DNA of 64,000 nt. It comes from Dyadobacter sp. SG02 (GTDB lineage: Bacteria; Bacteroidota; Bacteroidia; Cytophagales; Spirosomataceae). This document shows, in pieces, positions 26,206 through 35,118 of the stretch; within the stretch, counting starts at the first letter, position 1, and each line of letters starts with the position of its first letter. Both the position numbers and the translations under genes were made by a program. The stretch is taken from positions 124,001 to 188,000 of the forward strand of contig NZ_FNYL01000010.1 in NCBI RefSeq assembly GCF_900109045.1, in the 5' to 3' direction. The notes beneath the pieces were generated by a model that did no database searches, had not been told where the DNA came from, and was given only the letters and a program-made list of their open reading frames with translations.

Positions 26206-26829
26206 TTACTCTTTGGGCGGCGGCAGGAGACTGCTTACATTCTCGGTACCGTCATAAAGATCGGCCATTTGCAGCGTAGCGCCTATTGTTTGAATGGTAA
26301 TTGATTCGGCTAGGGAGAATGCGTCATCGGCCAGAATCCACTGATTATCGGCCATCCGGCGGAAGACCTGCGCGTAGGGTTTGCGCGAATCTATCGTCAC
26401 ATATTCCTGCAAGGTTTCAATGTCACGGTACAATTTAAATTTCGGACCGCAGTCGTACTCGCAGGTAGACGGCGAAAGTATTTCAATGACCACCGATGGG
26501 TTGACGATTGTGATACGATCCAGCATTCCGTATCTATTTGAGCCACAAACAACTAAAATATCGGGATAAAAATATGAACAAATTGAAGGGACAAAAACAC
26601 GTTGCGTACTTGAAAAGCTTTTGCAGACAATGCTTTTTTTGAGAATCATTCCAAGTTCTCCGATCACATGCTCCTTGACTATATTGTGATCCGGCCCTTC
26701 TGCATCTTTCGGGATGAGCATTCCCTCCAAAAATTCGCTTCGCTCTAATGCATCTTTTTCAAGCCGGAGATATTCCTCTTCTGAGTACATGGGCGGTTGT
26801 GGAAGTGCTAATGCGTGCGCTGCTGACAT
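26206..26829 (-). CDS. Uma2 family (DUF820) putative endonuclease
   Basis: 207 residues from ATG 26829. Canonical Uma2 order: YSEEEYLRLEKDALERSEFLEGML, a catalytic strand FYPDILVVCG, then PSVVIEILSPSTCEYDCGPKFKLYRDIETLQEYVTID with the E and K of the PD-(D/E)XK site. Function unknown; possible nuclease. The open frame extends to 26907 but MSAAHALALPQPPMYSEEEYL is the usual kind of start. Only distantly similar to the other Uma2 copy at 19202, so not a recent duplicate. Confidence 0.8.
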   Translation of the reverse strand: MSAAHALALPQPPMYSEEEYLRLEKDALERSEFLEGMLIPKDAEGPDHNIVKEHVIGELGMILKKSIVCKSFSSTQRVFVPSICSYFYPDILVVCGSNRYGMLDRITIVNPSVVIEILSPSTCEYDCGPKFKLYRDIETLQEYVTIDSRKPYAQVFRRMADNQWILADDAFSLAESITIQTIGATLQMADLYDGTENVSSLLPPPKE

Positions 26830-26963
26830 AGTGTGTTTTTTCTCAAATATACCTTTATTAACCCGAATCCAATGCGCTCTAAAACAGCGATTATCCTGCG
26901 GCGGCAACGATCTTTGATGAGAATGTGTCTCACCGGTTATCTAAAACCTCCCGGACCGTATTG

Positions 26964-27446
26964 ATGAAACATCTTCTACCCATTATCCTCATTTTATCAG
27001 GAATCTTTGCCCAAAGCTGCATTGACTGCGGCCCGCAAGCGGAGCTGTCGGCGCGGATCTATTTTACAGGCGACTCGCTGAAATTAGATTCGGTTTACGC
27101 CTTAAATGCGGTGAGCCAGGAGGCCATCAGGCTGCAAACGGATAATTTCACACCGCAACACTATTATTCCATTTCGCTGCCTATTTCTCTCGTTTCCGAC
27201 ACCACCACTTACGTCTTCCGGTTCACCGAACGCATTGATACGCTATCCATTTACTACCAACGCATATTCCGATACAAAGGCGGGTGCGGATTCATAACCG
27301 ATGCAAAAGAGCCTACTACACCCAGCCGATACTATTCTACTTTCGCCGAGACGGATATTCACTACGACACTTTCGTCAACACGGGTCTGCAACCCTGGAT
27401 AAATGCGGAACCGGCTCCGGGGATGTCAATCTTCATCCGGCCATGA
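26964..27446 (+). CDS. Lipoprotein of unknown function (DUF6452-like)
   Basis: 160 residues. Signal peptide (LLPIILILSGIFAQSC) with a lipobox cysteine and a second cysteine three residues on (CIDCG). The rest is beta-rich, with GDSLKLDSVYAL and YVFRFTERIDTLSIYYQR and the pair GGCGF. Layout and neighbourhood fit DUF6452, a Bacteroidota lipoprotein family commonly beside DUF6048; this identification is from memory of the family and moderately sure. ATG 26964 chosen for the signal peptide. Overlaps the next gene by 4 bp (ATGA). Confidence 0.6.
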   Translation: MKHLLPIILILSGIFAQSCIDCGPQAELSARIYFTGDSLKLDSVYALNAVSQEAIRLQTDNFTPQHYYSISLPISLVSDTTTYVFRFTERIDTLSIYYQRIFRYKGGCGFITDAKEPTTPSRYYSTFAETDIHYDTFVNTGLQPWINAEPAPGMSIFIRP

Positions 27447-28108
27447 GAAGATTAGCTGTGCTTATTACGCTCATCCTGGCATCATTCACCACGCAAGCGC
27501 AGGACACACTTGCGAAACGGGCTTCCTACATTGGCCTCGACGTAATCAACAGCCTGCCTTCATTTATTTTTCCAGATAAATACTACATCCGCAATGCGCC
27601 GATCATAGAGCCCTACTACATGCGCGATTTGAAAAAGCCCGGCAGGCGGTTGTACTTCGGAGCGGGATTTGCCAGTGGGGACACGCATCAATATACCGAT
27701 TTCAGTCCTTCGCAGGCATTCAAAGGCACTTATCTGCGCGCTGCGTATGAAGTAAGGCGAATGCGCAGCACGCGCAGGATTCTCTATGCGGGCTACGGCC
27801 CCGTCATTTCCATTGCAGGTTACCATGGGAAGTTCCATTTTAACGGCCCCACATTCGGTGATTACGAAGGCCGGTTTAAGGAAACGAATAATGTCGCTTT
27901 TGGAATTGAAGGCTATTTCGGATTCAATTTCAACCTGGCAAATAACTGGCTCCTGCGTTTGACCTTTCGGAATGTAATGGGTCGACGGACGGCCGCTGAC
28001 ACTTATGTCCAATATTTTCCGGGTTTTGGCTACACAATTGAGGGATTGAACAATCGCTTCCTGTACTCGGGCGGCTTGTCATTGCAAATCCACTATAAAA
28101 TTCGTTAG
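27443..28108 (+). CDS. Outer-membrane beta-barrel-like protein (DUF6048-like)
   Basis: 221 residues. Signal peptide (RRLAVLITLILASFTTQAQ), then alternating amphipathic strands (RLYFGAGFASGD, GTYLRAAYEVRR, RILYAGYGPVIS, NNVAFGIEGYFGF, NWLLRLTFRNVMG, RFLYSGGLSLQIHYK) ending in a hydrophobic-alternating C-terminal strand, as in small outer-membrane barrels. Probably the DUF6048 family. Translationally coupled to the preceding lipoprotein, so the two likely act together in the outer membrane. Role unknown. Confidence 0.6.
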   Translation: MRRLAVLITLILASFTTQAQDTLAKRASYIGLDVINSLPSFIFPDKYYIRNAPIIEPYYMRDLKKPGRRLYFGAGFASGDTHQYTDFSPSQAFKGTYLRAAYEVRRMRSTRRILYAGYGPVISIAGYHGKFHFNGPTFGDYEGRFKETNNVAFGIEGYFGFNFNLANNWLLRLTFRNVMGRRTAADTYVQYFPGFGYTIEGLNNRFLYSGGLSLQIHYKIR

Positions 28109-28156
28109 CAGGGCGAAGACATTTCGATATTTCAGCTGTTTCTGGACATTCATCAT

Positions 28157-28164
28157 TACCTTTG
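28157..28164 (+). promoter_or_regulatory. -7 promoter box (TACCTTTG) before the metal locus
   Basis: Exact match to TAnnTTTG. It overlaps the first TTG of the next open frame (28162), which argues that translation begins further down, at TTG 28189 or GTG 28207. No convincing -33 TTTG is seen at the expected distance. Confidence 0.4.
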
Positions 28165-28206
28165 ACCCGAAACACCATTTCCTCCCGTTTGTTCGTTTCT
28201 GATATT

Positions 28207-28602
28207 GTGAGAAATTCTGCGAAACAATGGATATCCCTCAGCCTGCTTGGCCTTATGCTGGTCAAAGTGTGGGTGATTCCTTTGTTGTACCTCGACTTTG
28301 AGATCAGAAGAGACTACATCATCAACAACCTCTGCGAAAACAAAAACCGGCCGCAAATGCATTGCGACGGTAAATGCTACCTCGCCAAACGCATTGCGTC
28401 GCTCGACGAACAGGAAAAACGCCAGGCGGAAAAGTCTTATATGTCAAGGCTGATCGATCAGGTGATGGACCGGCGGACAAGTTTCTCATTTAACCGGCAG
28501 CCTGTTTTGGTTGAAATCCTGCCCCAACCCCGGTTCTTCGTTCGCGAATTCTTCACACCCCGCGTCGCGGTGGACGATATTTTTCATCCCCCGCTCGTCT
28601 GA
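28207..28602 (+). CDS. Small membrane-anchored Cx9HCx3C protein, candidate metal-binding (copy A)
   Basis: 131 residues from GTG 28207. One N-terminal hydrophobic helix (ISLSLLGLMLVKVWVIPLLYL). Then a motif with C43, H52, C53 and C57: CENKNRPQMHCDGKCYLAK. A charged helical stretch and a Pro/Phe-rich tail follow. I do not know a characterised family. The closely spaced Cys-His set suggests metal or heme binding on the periplasmic side. A paralogue with identical spacing is at 30698-31075. The gene stands first in a run with MbnP, a diheme enzyme, a TonB receptor and a PepSY protein. The start is uncertain; TTG 28162 lies within the promoter box. Confidence 0.6.
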   Translation: MRNSAKQWISLSLLGLMLVKVWVIPLLYLDFEIRRDYIINNLCENKNRPQMHCDGKCYLAKRIASLDEQEKRQAEKSYMSRLIDQVMDRRTSFSFNRQPVLVEILPQPRFFVREFFTPRVAVDDIFHPPLV

Positions 28603-28723
28603 TTTAGCATAAAATCACCCCGTTTGTAGTTCTAGCATTAGTTGGAACAGATTCTCTTTGCAATTTTGTCGGCTTAATACACGCCTCTCGAATGCGTGTA
28701 AACTATCATTTTTCAAAATATAC

Positions 28724-29554
28724 ATGATGAAAAGAACATTTTCATGGCTATTGGCATGGGCGTTTGCCTCGGGGGTGCTGATGGTTTCATGCGCTTTCCC
28801 TGATGAGGATGACGATACCGACCCGATTGAAACCGGTACCATCCAGCTGCAATTCGACAATATCGTCGGTGACAAGGATTTGCAACTCGATAGCACCAGA
28901 TACATAAATGCCGCGGGTGAAGATTTTACGGTAAGCAAGCTCAACTACTACATTTCAAATATCAAACTCGTCAGAATGGACGGGAGCATATTCACGGTGC
29001 CGCAGGATTCGAGCTACTTTCTTATCCGCGAGGCGAACCAGGAATCGCAAAATCTGACGATCCGGAATGTGCTGACAGGCGAATATGCCGGCATTGAATT
29101 CGTGGTGGGCGTAGACAGTGTACGTAGTGTGATGGAGCCGGATTCGCCCGGGCGAAAGGGCATTCTGGATATATATTCAGGTCCTACCAACGAGGAAGCC
29201 ATGTACTGGGACTGGAACCCGGGCTACATTTTCATGAAACTCGAAGGCTCTTCCGATTCATCTACCACAGCCAACGGCAAATACTATTACCACATCGGCT
29301 TTTTTGGAGGCAGGACGGAAAGGACGCTTAACAACCTCAGAACAGTAAAACTGACATTCCCCGGCCAGAAAGCGATCGTTACCACCAGCATTGTTTCCAA
29401 AGTGTTCATACAGGCCGATATCCAGAAAATTTTCAATAGCCCTAACCAGTTAAGCATCAAAAAGAGCTCTTCGCTGATGTTTACCGACTCTACAAAGTAT
29501 GTCGCCGACAACTACGCCGGGATGTTCCATGTGAAGGAAATTAAAATGCAATAA
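28724..29554 (+). CDS. mbnP: MbnP family periplasmic copper-binding lipoprotein
   Basis: 276 residues. Lipobox ending at the cysteine of VSCAFP, then an acidic stretch. Family motifs are LQFDNIVGDKDLQLD, NAAGEDFTVSKLNYYISNIKL, and MYWDWNPGYIFMKLEG with tryptophans at residues 162 and 164. In methanotroph MbnP a tryptophan is oxidised to kynurenine by the partner MbnH and the protein binds copper; the conserved Trp stretch here is the candidate site. The next gene encodes the expected diheme partner 10 bp downstream. The second ATG at 28727 is an equal start choice. Confidence 0.85.
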   Translation: MMKRTFSWLLAWAFASGVLMVSCAFPDEDDDTDPIETGTIQLQFDNIVGDKDLQLDSTRYINAAGEDFTVSKLNYYISNIKLVRMDGSIFTVPQDSSYFLIREANQESQNLTIRNVLTGEYAGIEFVVGVDSVRSVMEPDSPGRKGILDIYSGPTNEEAMYWDWNPGYIFMKLEGSSDSSTTANGKYYYHIGFFGGRTERTLNNLRTVKLTFPGQKAIVTTSIVSKVFIQADIQKIFNSPNQLSIKKSSSLMFTDSTKYVADNYAGMFHVKEIKMQ

Positions 29555-29564
29555 CGCGTCGCAA

Positions 29565-30698
29565 ATGAGGAAGGTTAAAGACATATTGGCCATTACGGCG
29601 GCACTGCTGGCGTTGTCGGTTTCTTGCAGCAAGAAAACCGACAATCCCGAGCCGGTTCCGCCGTCGGACAATAAGCCGACGCCCCTGGAATGGACAAAAC
29701 CTTCGTATTTCCCCGACCCGGTTTATGATTTATCCAAAAATCCGTTGACCGTCGAAGGCGTCGAGCTGGGGAAATTCCTCTTTTACGACGGCATTCTTTC
29801 GCGGACGGACAATATCGGTTGCGGTACTTGCCATCAGCAGCAGGCCGCATTCACCCATCATGGCCACGACCTCAGCCACGGTGTGGATGACAAGATCGGC
29901 ACCCGAAATGCGCCGTCGGTGCAGAATATGGCCTGGAACACTTCTTTCTTTTGGGATGGCGGTGTACATGACATGGACATGGTGCCGCCGGTACCCATTC
30001 AGAATAAGGTAGAAATGGACGAGCGGGTCGGTAATGTGATTGAAAAGTTGAAGAAAACACCGGTAGCAGGTGCGGCCAAGCAGGTGGATTATCCTAAAAT
30101 GTTCAAAGCGGCGTTCGGTAGCGATAGCATTACGGCCGACCGCATGATGCAGGCGCTGTCGCAGTTTATGATGACGATGGTTTCGGCTACTTCACGGTAC
30201 GATTACTTTCTGAGGGGCGATGCCTCCGCATTAACGACGCAGGAAAAGGATGGTTTATCCATTTTTAAACAAAAATGCGCTTCCTGCCACGCAGGCGAGC
30301 TTTTTACGGATCAGAAATTCAGAAATAACGGCATTGCGCCCAATCGCATCAACGACCAGGGCAGGTATGACATTACGCTGAATGCTGACGACCGGCTAAA
30401 ATTCAAGGTACCGAGCCTGCGCAATGTAGGCCTGACCGCACCTTACATGCACGATGGCCGTTTCACGACTTTGGAACAGGTGCTCGACCATTACGCCAAC
30501 GACAAGCCGGGCAGTAAGGACAGCATCTACGTATCACCGACCCTCGACCCGCTCCTGAATGTAGCCGGTCAAAAACGTGGTATCAGCCTGACGGCGGCAG
30601 AGAAGCAATCGATCATTGCATTTCTGAAAACATTGAATGACGACGATTTTATCAAAGACAAACGTTTTTCCGATCCCGGCATAGGGACCTCTTTTTAA
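29565..30698 (+). CDS. mbnH: Diheme cytochrome c peroxidase/MauG superfamily enzyme (MbnH-like)
   Basis: 377 residues. Lipobox cysteine in LSVSCSKK, so membrane-anchored in the periplasm. Two c-type heme motifs: CGTCH at residues 86-90 and CASCH at 238-242. Other signatures are VEGVELGKFLFYDGILSRT, GTRNAPSVQNMAWN and TAPYMHDGRFTTLEQVL, typical of bacterial cytochrome c peroxidase/MauG proteins. Adjacency to mbnP indicates an MbnH-type role, oxidising a tryptophan on MbnP through a bis-Fe(IV) state. Ordinary peroxidase activity remains possible. The TAA overlaps the next ATG by 1 bp. Confidence 0.85.
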   Translation: MRKVKDILAITAALLALSVSCSKKTDNPEPVPPSDNKPTPLEWTKPSYFPDPVYDLSKNPLTVEGVELGKFLFYDGILSRTDNIGCGTCHQQQAAFTHHGHDLSHGVDDKIGTRNAPSVQNMAWNTSFFWDGGVHDMDMVPPVPIQNKVEMDERVGNVIEKLKKTPVAGAAKQVDYPKMFKAAFGSDSITADRMMQALSQFMMTMVSATSRYDYFLRGDASALTTQEKDGLSIFKQKCASCHAGELFTDQKFRNNGIAPNRINDQGRYDITLNADDRLKFKVPSLRNVGLTAPYMHDGRFTTLEQVLDHYANDKPGSKDSIYVSPTLDPLLNVAGQKRGISLTAAEKQSIIAFLKTLNDDDFIKDKRFSDPGIGTSF

Positions 30699-31075
30699 TG
30701 CGCTCATTTATAGCATACATATTGCTCGCAGCTATTATGCTACCCACGCTCAGCCCGTGGGGAACGATCGCGTATTTTAAACTGAACCGGGAATACATTA
30801 CCAGGGTACTTTGTGAAAACCGCAAACGGCCCGAGCTGCATTGCGATGGAAAATGTTACCTGGCCAAAAAACTCAAACAGCAGCAGGACAAACAGGATAA
30901 GGAGACTTCCGAAAAAGTCCACAACACTCCTGTAATCCAGCTTTTTACACCACAACCTTACTTTTACGATTTTGAACCGGCTGTGAAAGCATTCCGTGAG
31001 CCGGTTCGCTTCTTCCACCAATTGCTTTTCTACACCGCGCCAGTCGCCCAATTACTGCGCCCGCCCAGGAGATAA
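30698..31075 (+). CDS. Small membrane-anchored Cx9HCx3C protein, candidate metal-binding (copy B)
   Basis: 125 residues. N-terminal hydrophobic helix (SFIAYILLAAIMLPTLSPWG), then CENRKRPELHCDGKCYLAKK with C39, H48, C49 and C53, the same spacing as in copy A. A Gln/Lys/Asp-rich helix and an aromatic, Pro-rich tail (FTPQPYFYDFEPAVKAF) follow. Translationally coupled to mbnH by a TAATG junction. No characterised homologue known to me. The pair brackets mbnP-mbnH, which suggests a structural, redox or metal-delivery part in the same system; this is inference. Confidence 0.7.
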   Translation: MRSFIAYILLAAIMLPTLSPWGTIAYFKLNREYITRVLCENRKRPELHCDGKCYLAKKLKQQQDKQDKETSEKVHNTPVIQLFTPQPYFYDFEPAVKAFREPVRFFHQLLFYTAPVAQLLRPPRR

Positions 31076-31118
31076 ATTCGCGATACCTAACTGAATTTCA
31101 ATCCCTTAAAGCATTATA

Positions 31119-33464
31119 ATGAACCTGAAAATATTTTTACAGGCACTATTCCTGTATGTGGGCGCGCACGCGGCTGTCGCGCAGGGCATCGAAGGCAATG
31201 TATTCGATACCCAAACCAAAGAGCCCATTCCGGGGGCGACGGTGCAGATCCTGTCCGCCAATATCGGTACTACAACCGACAATAACGGCCATTTTGCATT
31301 CAGCAGTCCGGTTTCTAATGCGGTACTCCGCATTTCCAGCATCGGTTTTTCAGCCAGGGAAGTCCAGGTTGAAAACATCAAAAGCATCAAGATCGGATTG
31401 GATGCGGCTACGGAAAACCTGCAATCGGTAGTGGTAACCGGAAACCGCGAGGCCACATTGCGTACCGAAAGCCCGATCGCGATTTCCAAACTGACTCCAC
31501 GGATGATCGACGAGGCCAAACCGACGGCCATGTACGAGATCGTGAACAAGGTACCGGGTGTGATGATGGTGAACCTCGGCAACGAGCAGCATTCGATGGC
31601 GATCCGCCAGCCGTTTACGACCAACGCGTATTTCCTGTATATGGAAGACGGCGTGCCGGTCCGCCCGATGGGCGTTTTCAACCATAACTCCATTCTGGAA
31701 TTCAACCAGTTTGCGATTAGCTCGGTGGAAGTGGTGAAAGGCCCGGTTTCTTCGATTTACGGCCCGGAAGCGGTCGGCGGCGCGATCAACTTTATCACGC
31801 AGCGTCCTACGATATTGCCAACTGCCAAAATCGGCGTGCAGGCAGACCAGTGGGGTTACAAACGCATTCAGTATGGTGCGGGCGGCATGATCGGAAAATT
31901 CGGCGTGTACGTAGGCGGGTTCGTCGCCAACCAGCGCGATGCGTGGATGAAAAGCACGGATTATGACAAGAATGCTATTAATGCAAGATTGGAATACCAC
32001 TTCACACCCTCGACGCGCCTCATTTACACGCTCGCTTACAGCAAATACGATTCGCAAACCAGCGGCAGCGTAGACAGTCTTGCATTCTACTCCCGTCAAT
32101 ATGTGAGTACAACCGATTTTACCTACCGTAAAGTGAACTCGCTGCGCAGTCGGCTTACCCTTGAAAAAGATTGGAAAAACGGCTCCCAGACATTTGTAAC
32201 CGCATTTGCCAGAAAAAACGAGCATGGCCAGAACCCGAACTACGGTATACGCTGGACGTCGGGGCAGACGACCGCGAAAGGGGAAATCAATTCGAGTGAT
32301 TTCAAAAGTCTGGGAATACTTGCGCAGCACAGCCAGCGGTTCAGTTTTCTGAATTCCAAACTGATTACCGGCGCCGTTTTCGACTTCTCGCCATCGGATT
32401 ACTGGTCGTATCAGGTCGATCTGGCGGCTCAGCTCCGTCCCGACGGGAAATCGGTGGAAAAATACACCATCGTAAAAGAGCGCCCGGACATCAGAAATGC
32501 CGATTACGACGCCGATATCAAGAACACGGCCGCTTACACGCAATATGACTTCGAGCTGTTGCCGAAACTCCGCGTGTCGGCGGGCTTGCGTTACGACCGG
32601 ATGTCGTTTACCTACACCAACTTCCTCGACAATACCACGGGCAGTAAATCGTACAGCAAAGTGACCCCGAAAATTGGCGCTACTTATGATTTGGGTAAAG
32701 GAAAAGGGATTTATGCCAACTATTCGAGAGGTTTCTCACCTCCGGGGCTGACCTCGGTCTTCCGCAAACGCACAGTACCGGCGGAAAACGGCGATTTGTT
32801 TTACTACAATCTGAAACCGGCGGAGTTCAACAATGCGGAAATCGGCGGCTGGGCATCGCTGCTCGACAACAAGATTTACGTCGATCTCGCATTCTACCAA
32901 ATGAATGGACGGAACGAACTTTTGAATGTGCGGTTACCGGACAACTCCTACGATTATCAATCGGCGGGAAAGACCTTGCACCGCGGCGCGGAATTCGGCG
33001 TGACTTACAAGCCTACTAAGGAGTTTTTCTTCCGTTTTGGCGGTACTACGGCCATTCACCGGTATGAGGAATTCATTCTGAGCAACCGCGAGTCGGATGC
33101 TGTCAAGAATGTGAATGGCAAGGATATGCCTTCGTCGCCGCACTGGCTGTGGAACACAGAGTTCAGCTATTATCCCAAATGGCTTAAAAACTTCCGGTCG
33201 TCGGTAGAATGGCAGCACGTGGCTTCCTACTATCAAAATCAGGTCAACACCGTCCGATACGAAGGTTACGACATCCTGAACATGCGATTGGGCTACAACT
33301 GGAAAGGCATCGAATTGTTCACGAACGTGCTCAACCTCACCGACGTGTTGTACGCTACCAATGCGACGCGCGGCAATAACGCTACCGACCGCACGACTTA
33401 CAATGCAGCGGCGCCAAGGACATTCGTTTTCGGTGTGCAATACACCTTCACCGGCAAAAAGTAG
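31119..33464 (+). CDS. TonB-dependent receptor with carboxypeptidase-regulatory-like N-terminus
   Basis: 781 residues. Signal peptide (IFLQALFLYVGAHAAVAQ), a CarboxypepD-reg-like domain (IEGNVFDTQTKEPIPGATV, TTTDNNGHFAF), a plug domain (YEIVNKVPGVMMVNLG, FLYMEDGVPVRPMG, VVKGPVSSIYGPEAVGGAI) and a 22-strand-type barrel ending VFGVQYTFTGKK. Transports a ligand across the outer membrane using TonB energy. Its size is that of siderophore or metal-chelate receptors rather than SusC (about 1000). Position between the MbnP/MbnH genes and a PepSY protein favours a copper or other metal chelate; the ligand is not proven. Confidence 0.9.
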   Translation: MNLKIFLQALFLYVGAHAAVAQGIEGNVFDTQTKEPIPGATVQILSANIGTTTDNNGHFAFSSPVSNAVLRISSIGFSAREVQVENIKSIKIGLDAATENLQSVVVTGNREATLRTESPIAISKLTPRMIDEAKPTAMYEIVNKVPGVMMVNLGNEQHSMAIRQPFTTNAYFLYMEDGVPVRPMGVFNHNSILEFNQFAISSVEVVKGPVSSIYGPEAVGGAINFITQRPTILPTAKIGVQADQWGYKRIQYGAGGMIGKFGVYVGGFVANQRDAWMKSTDYDKNAINARLEYHFTPSTRLIYTLAYSKYDSQTSGSVDSLAFYSRQYVSTTDFTYRKVNSLRSRLTLEKDWKNGSQTFVTAFARKNEHGQNPNYGIRWTSGQTTAKGEINSSDFKSLGILAQHSQRFSFLNSKLITGAVFDFSPSDYWSYQVDLAAQLRPDGKSVEKYTIVKERPDIRNADYDADIKNTAAYTQYDFELLPKLRVSAGLRYDRMSFTYTNFLDNTTGSKSYSKVTPKIGATYDLGKGKGIYANYSRGFSPPGLTSVFRKRTVPAENGDLFYYNLKPAEFNNAEIGGWASLLDNKIYVDLAFYQMNGRNELLNVRLPDNSYDYQSAGKTLHRGAEFGVTYKPTKEFFFRFGGTTAIHRYEEFILSNRESDAVKNVNGKDMPSSPHWLWNTEFSYYPKWLKNFRSSVEWQHVASYYQNQVNTVRYEGYDILNMRLGYNWKGIELFTNVLNLTDVLYATNATRGNNATDRTTYNAAAPRTFVFGVQYTFTGKK

Positions 33465-33470
33465 CGGATT

Positions 33471-35006
33471 ATGATCGAGGAAATTGCTATTCAACCAAAG
33501 GAGTCGTTCAAGGCAAGGGCTGAAAAAACGATCCGCCGGAACATTTACCGCTGGCACCGCATTTTGGGGCTGCTCGCGATTGTTCCTACCATTTTCTGGA
33601 CCGCCTCGGGCGTCATGCACCCGTTCATGTCGCATTGGTTCAAAACAACCATTGCCCACGAGTTTTACAAAGCCGAGCCAGTGGCGCCGGGCGACGTTGC
33701 ATTACAACCCGGACAAGTTTTCACCCAAAATAAAATCACCGAATTCAAGAACTTCCGGTTGATCAAGTTTGAAGGAAAAGCTTGGTACCAGGTAAAAGGC
33801 GTCAACGATAAGTTGAGGTATTTCAATACTTCAACAGGAGCCGAACTGCCCGACGGCGACCGGAAATATGCCGAACATATGGCCCGCTACATGCTTGGCG
33901 AACCGAAATCGAAGCTCATTTCCAGCACATTACTGACCGAATTCACGGATCAGTACAAATATGTGAACCGGTTTTTGCCGGTCTGGAAAGTCAGTTTCGA
34001 CGACGACCGGAAGATGGATATTTATGTCGAAACAGGCCAGAGCCGCTTCGCTACCTTCAACGACAAGGGACGTAAAGCGTTCATCTGGATATTCGGTACG
34101 TTCCATAACTGGGGTTTTATGGATATGATCACCAACAATACGATCCGCATTGCGGTCATGGTGACATTCCTGAGCCTCATTATTCTTTCCGCAGTCGCCG
34201 GAATTTTGGTTTACGGGTTAATGTGGAAAAAGTTTAAAACCGCACGTTCGGGCAATCAGCGGGGCATTTTGCGTAAATACCACCGCTCGATCGGCATCTG
34301 GTGCAGCCTTTTCACATTTACATTTGCATTCTCGGGTGCCTATCACGCGGTGCAAAAACTCGATCCCGACCAGCGCCTGAAATATGTTTACGATCCGGTG
34401 ATCAAAACCCGGGAAATCGCCCAGGCATCGATGATCGACCTCAAAGGCGTTACCAATATTGGGTTAATCAAATGGGGCGAAAACATATTCTGGCAAACTG
34501 TACGGAAAGACTGGGAAACCGACAAAACGGTGATCGACTACACCAACATCCGAGACGGCAAAAAGCTGGACGACGGCAACATCCGTTTCGCGAAATACCT
34601 CGCGCGCAAGTTCGCCGCGCAGGAAGAACGCAATGCCGAAAGCTGCTGTGATCTGATGGAAGCGCAGATTTCATCGCCCATTTCGGATGCGGAAGTTGAA
34701 AAAGCGTCTTTGGTGACGAGTTTCGCCGGTGAATATGGTTTTGTGAATAAAAGGCTGCCGGTCGTAAAACTGGCCTACGATACGCCCGATCACACCACCT
34801 ATTACATCGAAACCACCACCAGTCGCCTCTCGACCAAAGTGGAAGACCGCAACCGCCGCGAGGGTTTCAGCTTCGCATTCCTGCACAAATACAGCGGCCT
34901 GGATTTCCTGGGCAAGAATGCGCGTGACGCCGTCATGACCGCCGCCGCGGCGAGTGTTTTGATTGTAAGCGTACTGGGGTTGCTGGTGTTTTTGAAGATT
35001 AAATAA
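33471..35006 (+). CDS. PepSY-associated transmembrane protein
   Basis: 511 residues. Four membrane helices: WHRILGLLAIVPTIFWTASGVMHP, RIAVMVTFLSLIILSAVAGILVYGLMW, YHRSIGIWCSLFTFTFAFSGAYHA and a C-terminal one near residue 490. Paired histidines sit in the RWHR/KYHR helix starts and in FGTFHNWG and FLHKYSGLDFLG. Two PepSY-type periplasmic regions lie between. Such proteins accompany TonB receptors and are thought to reduce metal or metal-chelate, possibly via heme held by these histidines. Begins 6 bp after the receptor stop. Confidence 0.8.
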   Translation: MIEEIAIQPKESFKARAEKTIRRNIYRWHRILGLLAIVPTIFWTASGVMHPFMSHWFKTTIAHEFYKAEPVAPGDVALQPGQVFTQNKITEFKNFRLIKFEGKAWYQVKGVNDKLRYFNTSTGAELPDGDRKYAEHMARYMLGEPKSKLISSTLLTEFTDQYKYVNRFLPVWKVSFDDDRKMDIYVETGQSRFATFNDKGRKAFIWIFGTFHNWGFMDMITNNTIRIAVMVTFLSLIILSAVAGILVYGLMWKKFKTARSGNQRGILRKYHRSIGIWCSLFTFTFAFSGAYHAVQKLDPDQRLKYVYDPVIKTREIAQASMIDLKGVTNIGLIKWGENIFWQTVRKDWETDKTVIDYTNIRDGKKLDDGNIRFAKYLARKFAAQEERNAESCCDLMEAQISSPISDAEVEKASLVTSFAGEYGFVNKRLPVVKLAYDTPDHTTYYIETTTSRLSTKVEDRNRREGFSFAFLHKYSGLDFLGKNARDAVMTAAAASVLIVSVLGLLVFLKIK

Positions 35007-35118
35007 ATGGTCCGCCTTTCACGAACTAAGCTATTAAACCTTCATTAAAACCAAGGATTTTTGCGATTCGCGTTGTTTCTTTGCAGGAAATTCAGTCGCA
35101 GTCAATACAATAACATAT

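Noticed and set aside
19202-26829. The two Uma2 genes as a mobile pair
   Set aside because: No inverted repeats, target duplications or transposase; the two proteins are too different for a recent duplication.
31000-31118. Riboswitch (cobalamin or metal) before the TonB receptor
   Set aside because: Only 43 bp separate the receptor ATG from the preceding stop, too short for a riboswitch, and no B12-box-like sequence was seen.
31350-32543. Minus-strand 397-codon frame within the TonB receptor gene
   Set aside because: Composition artefact opposite a clear TonB receptor; no family motif.
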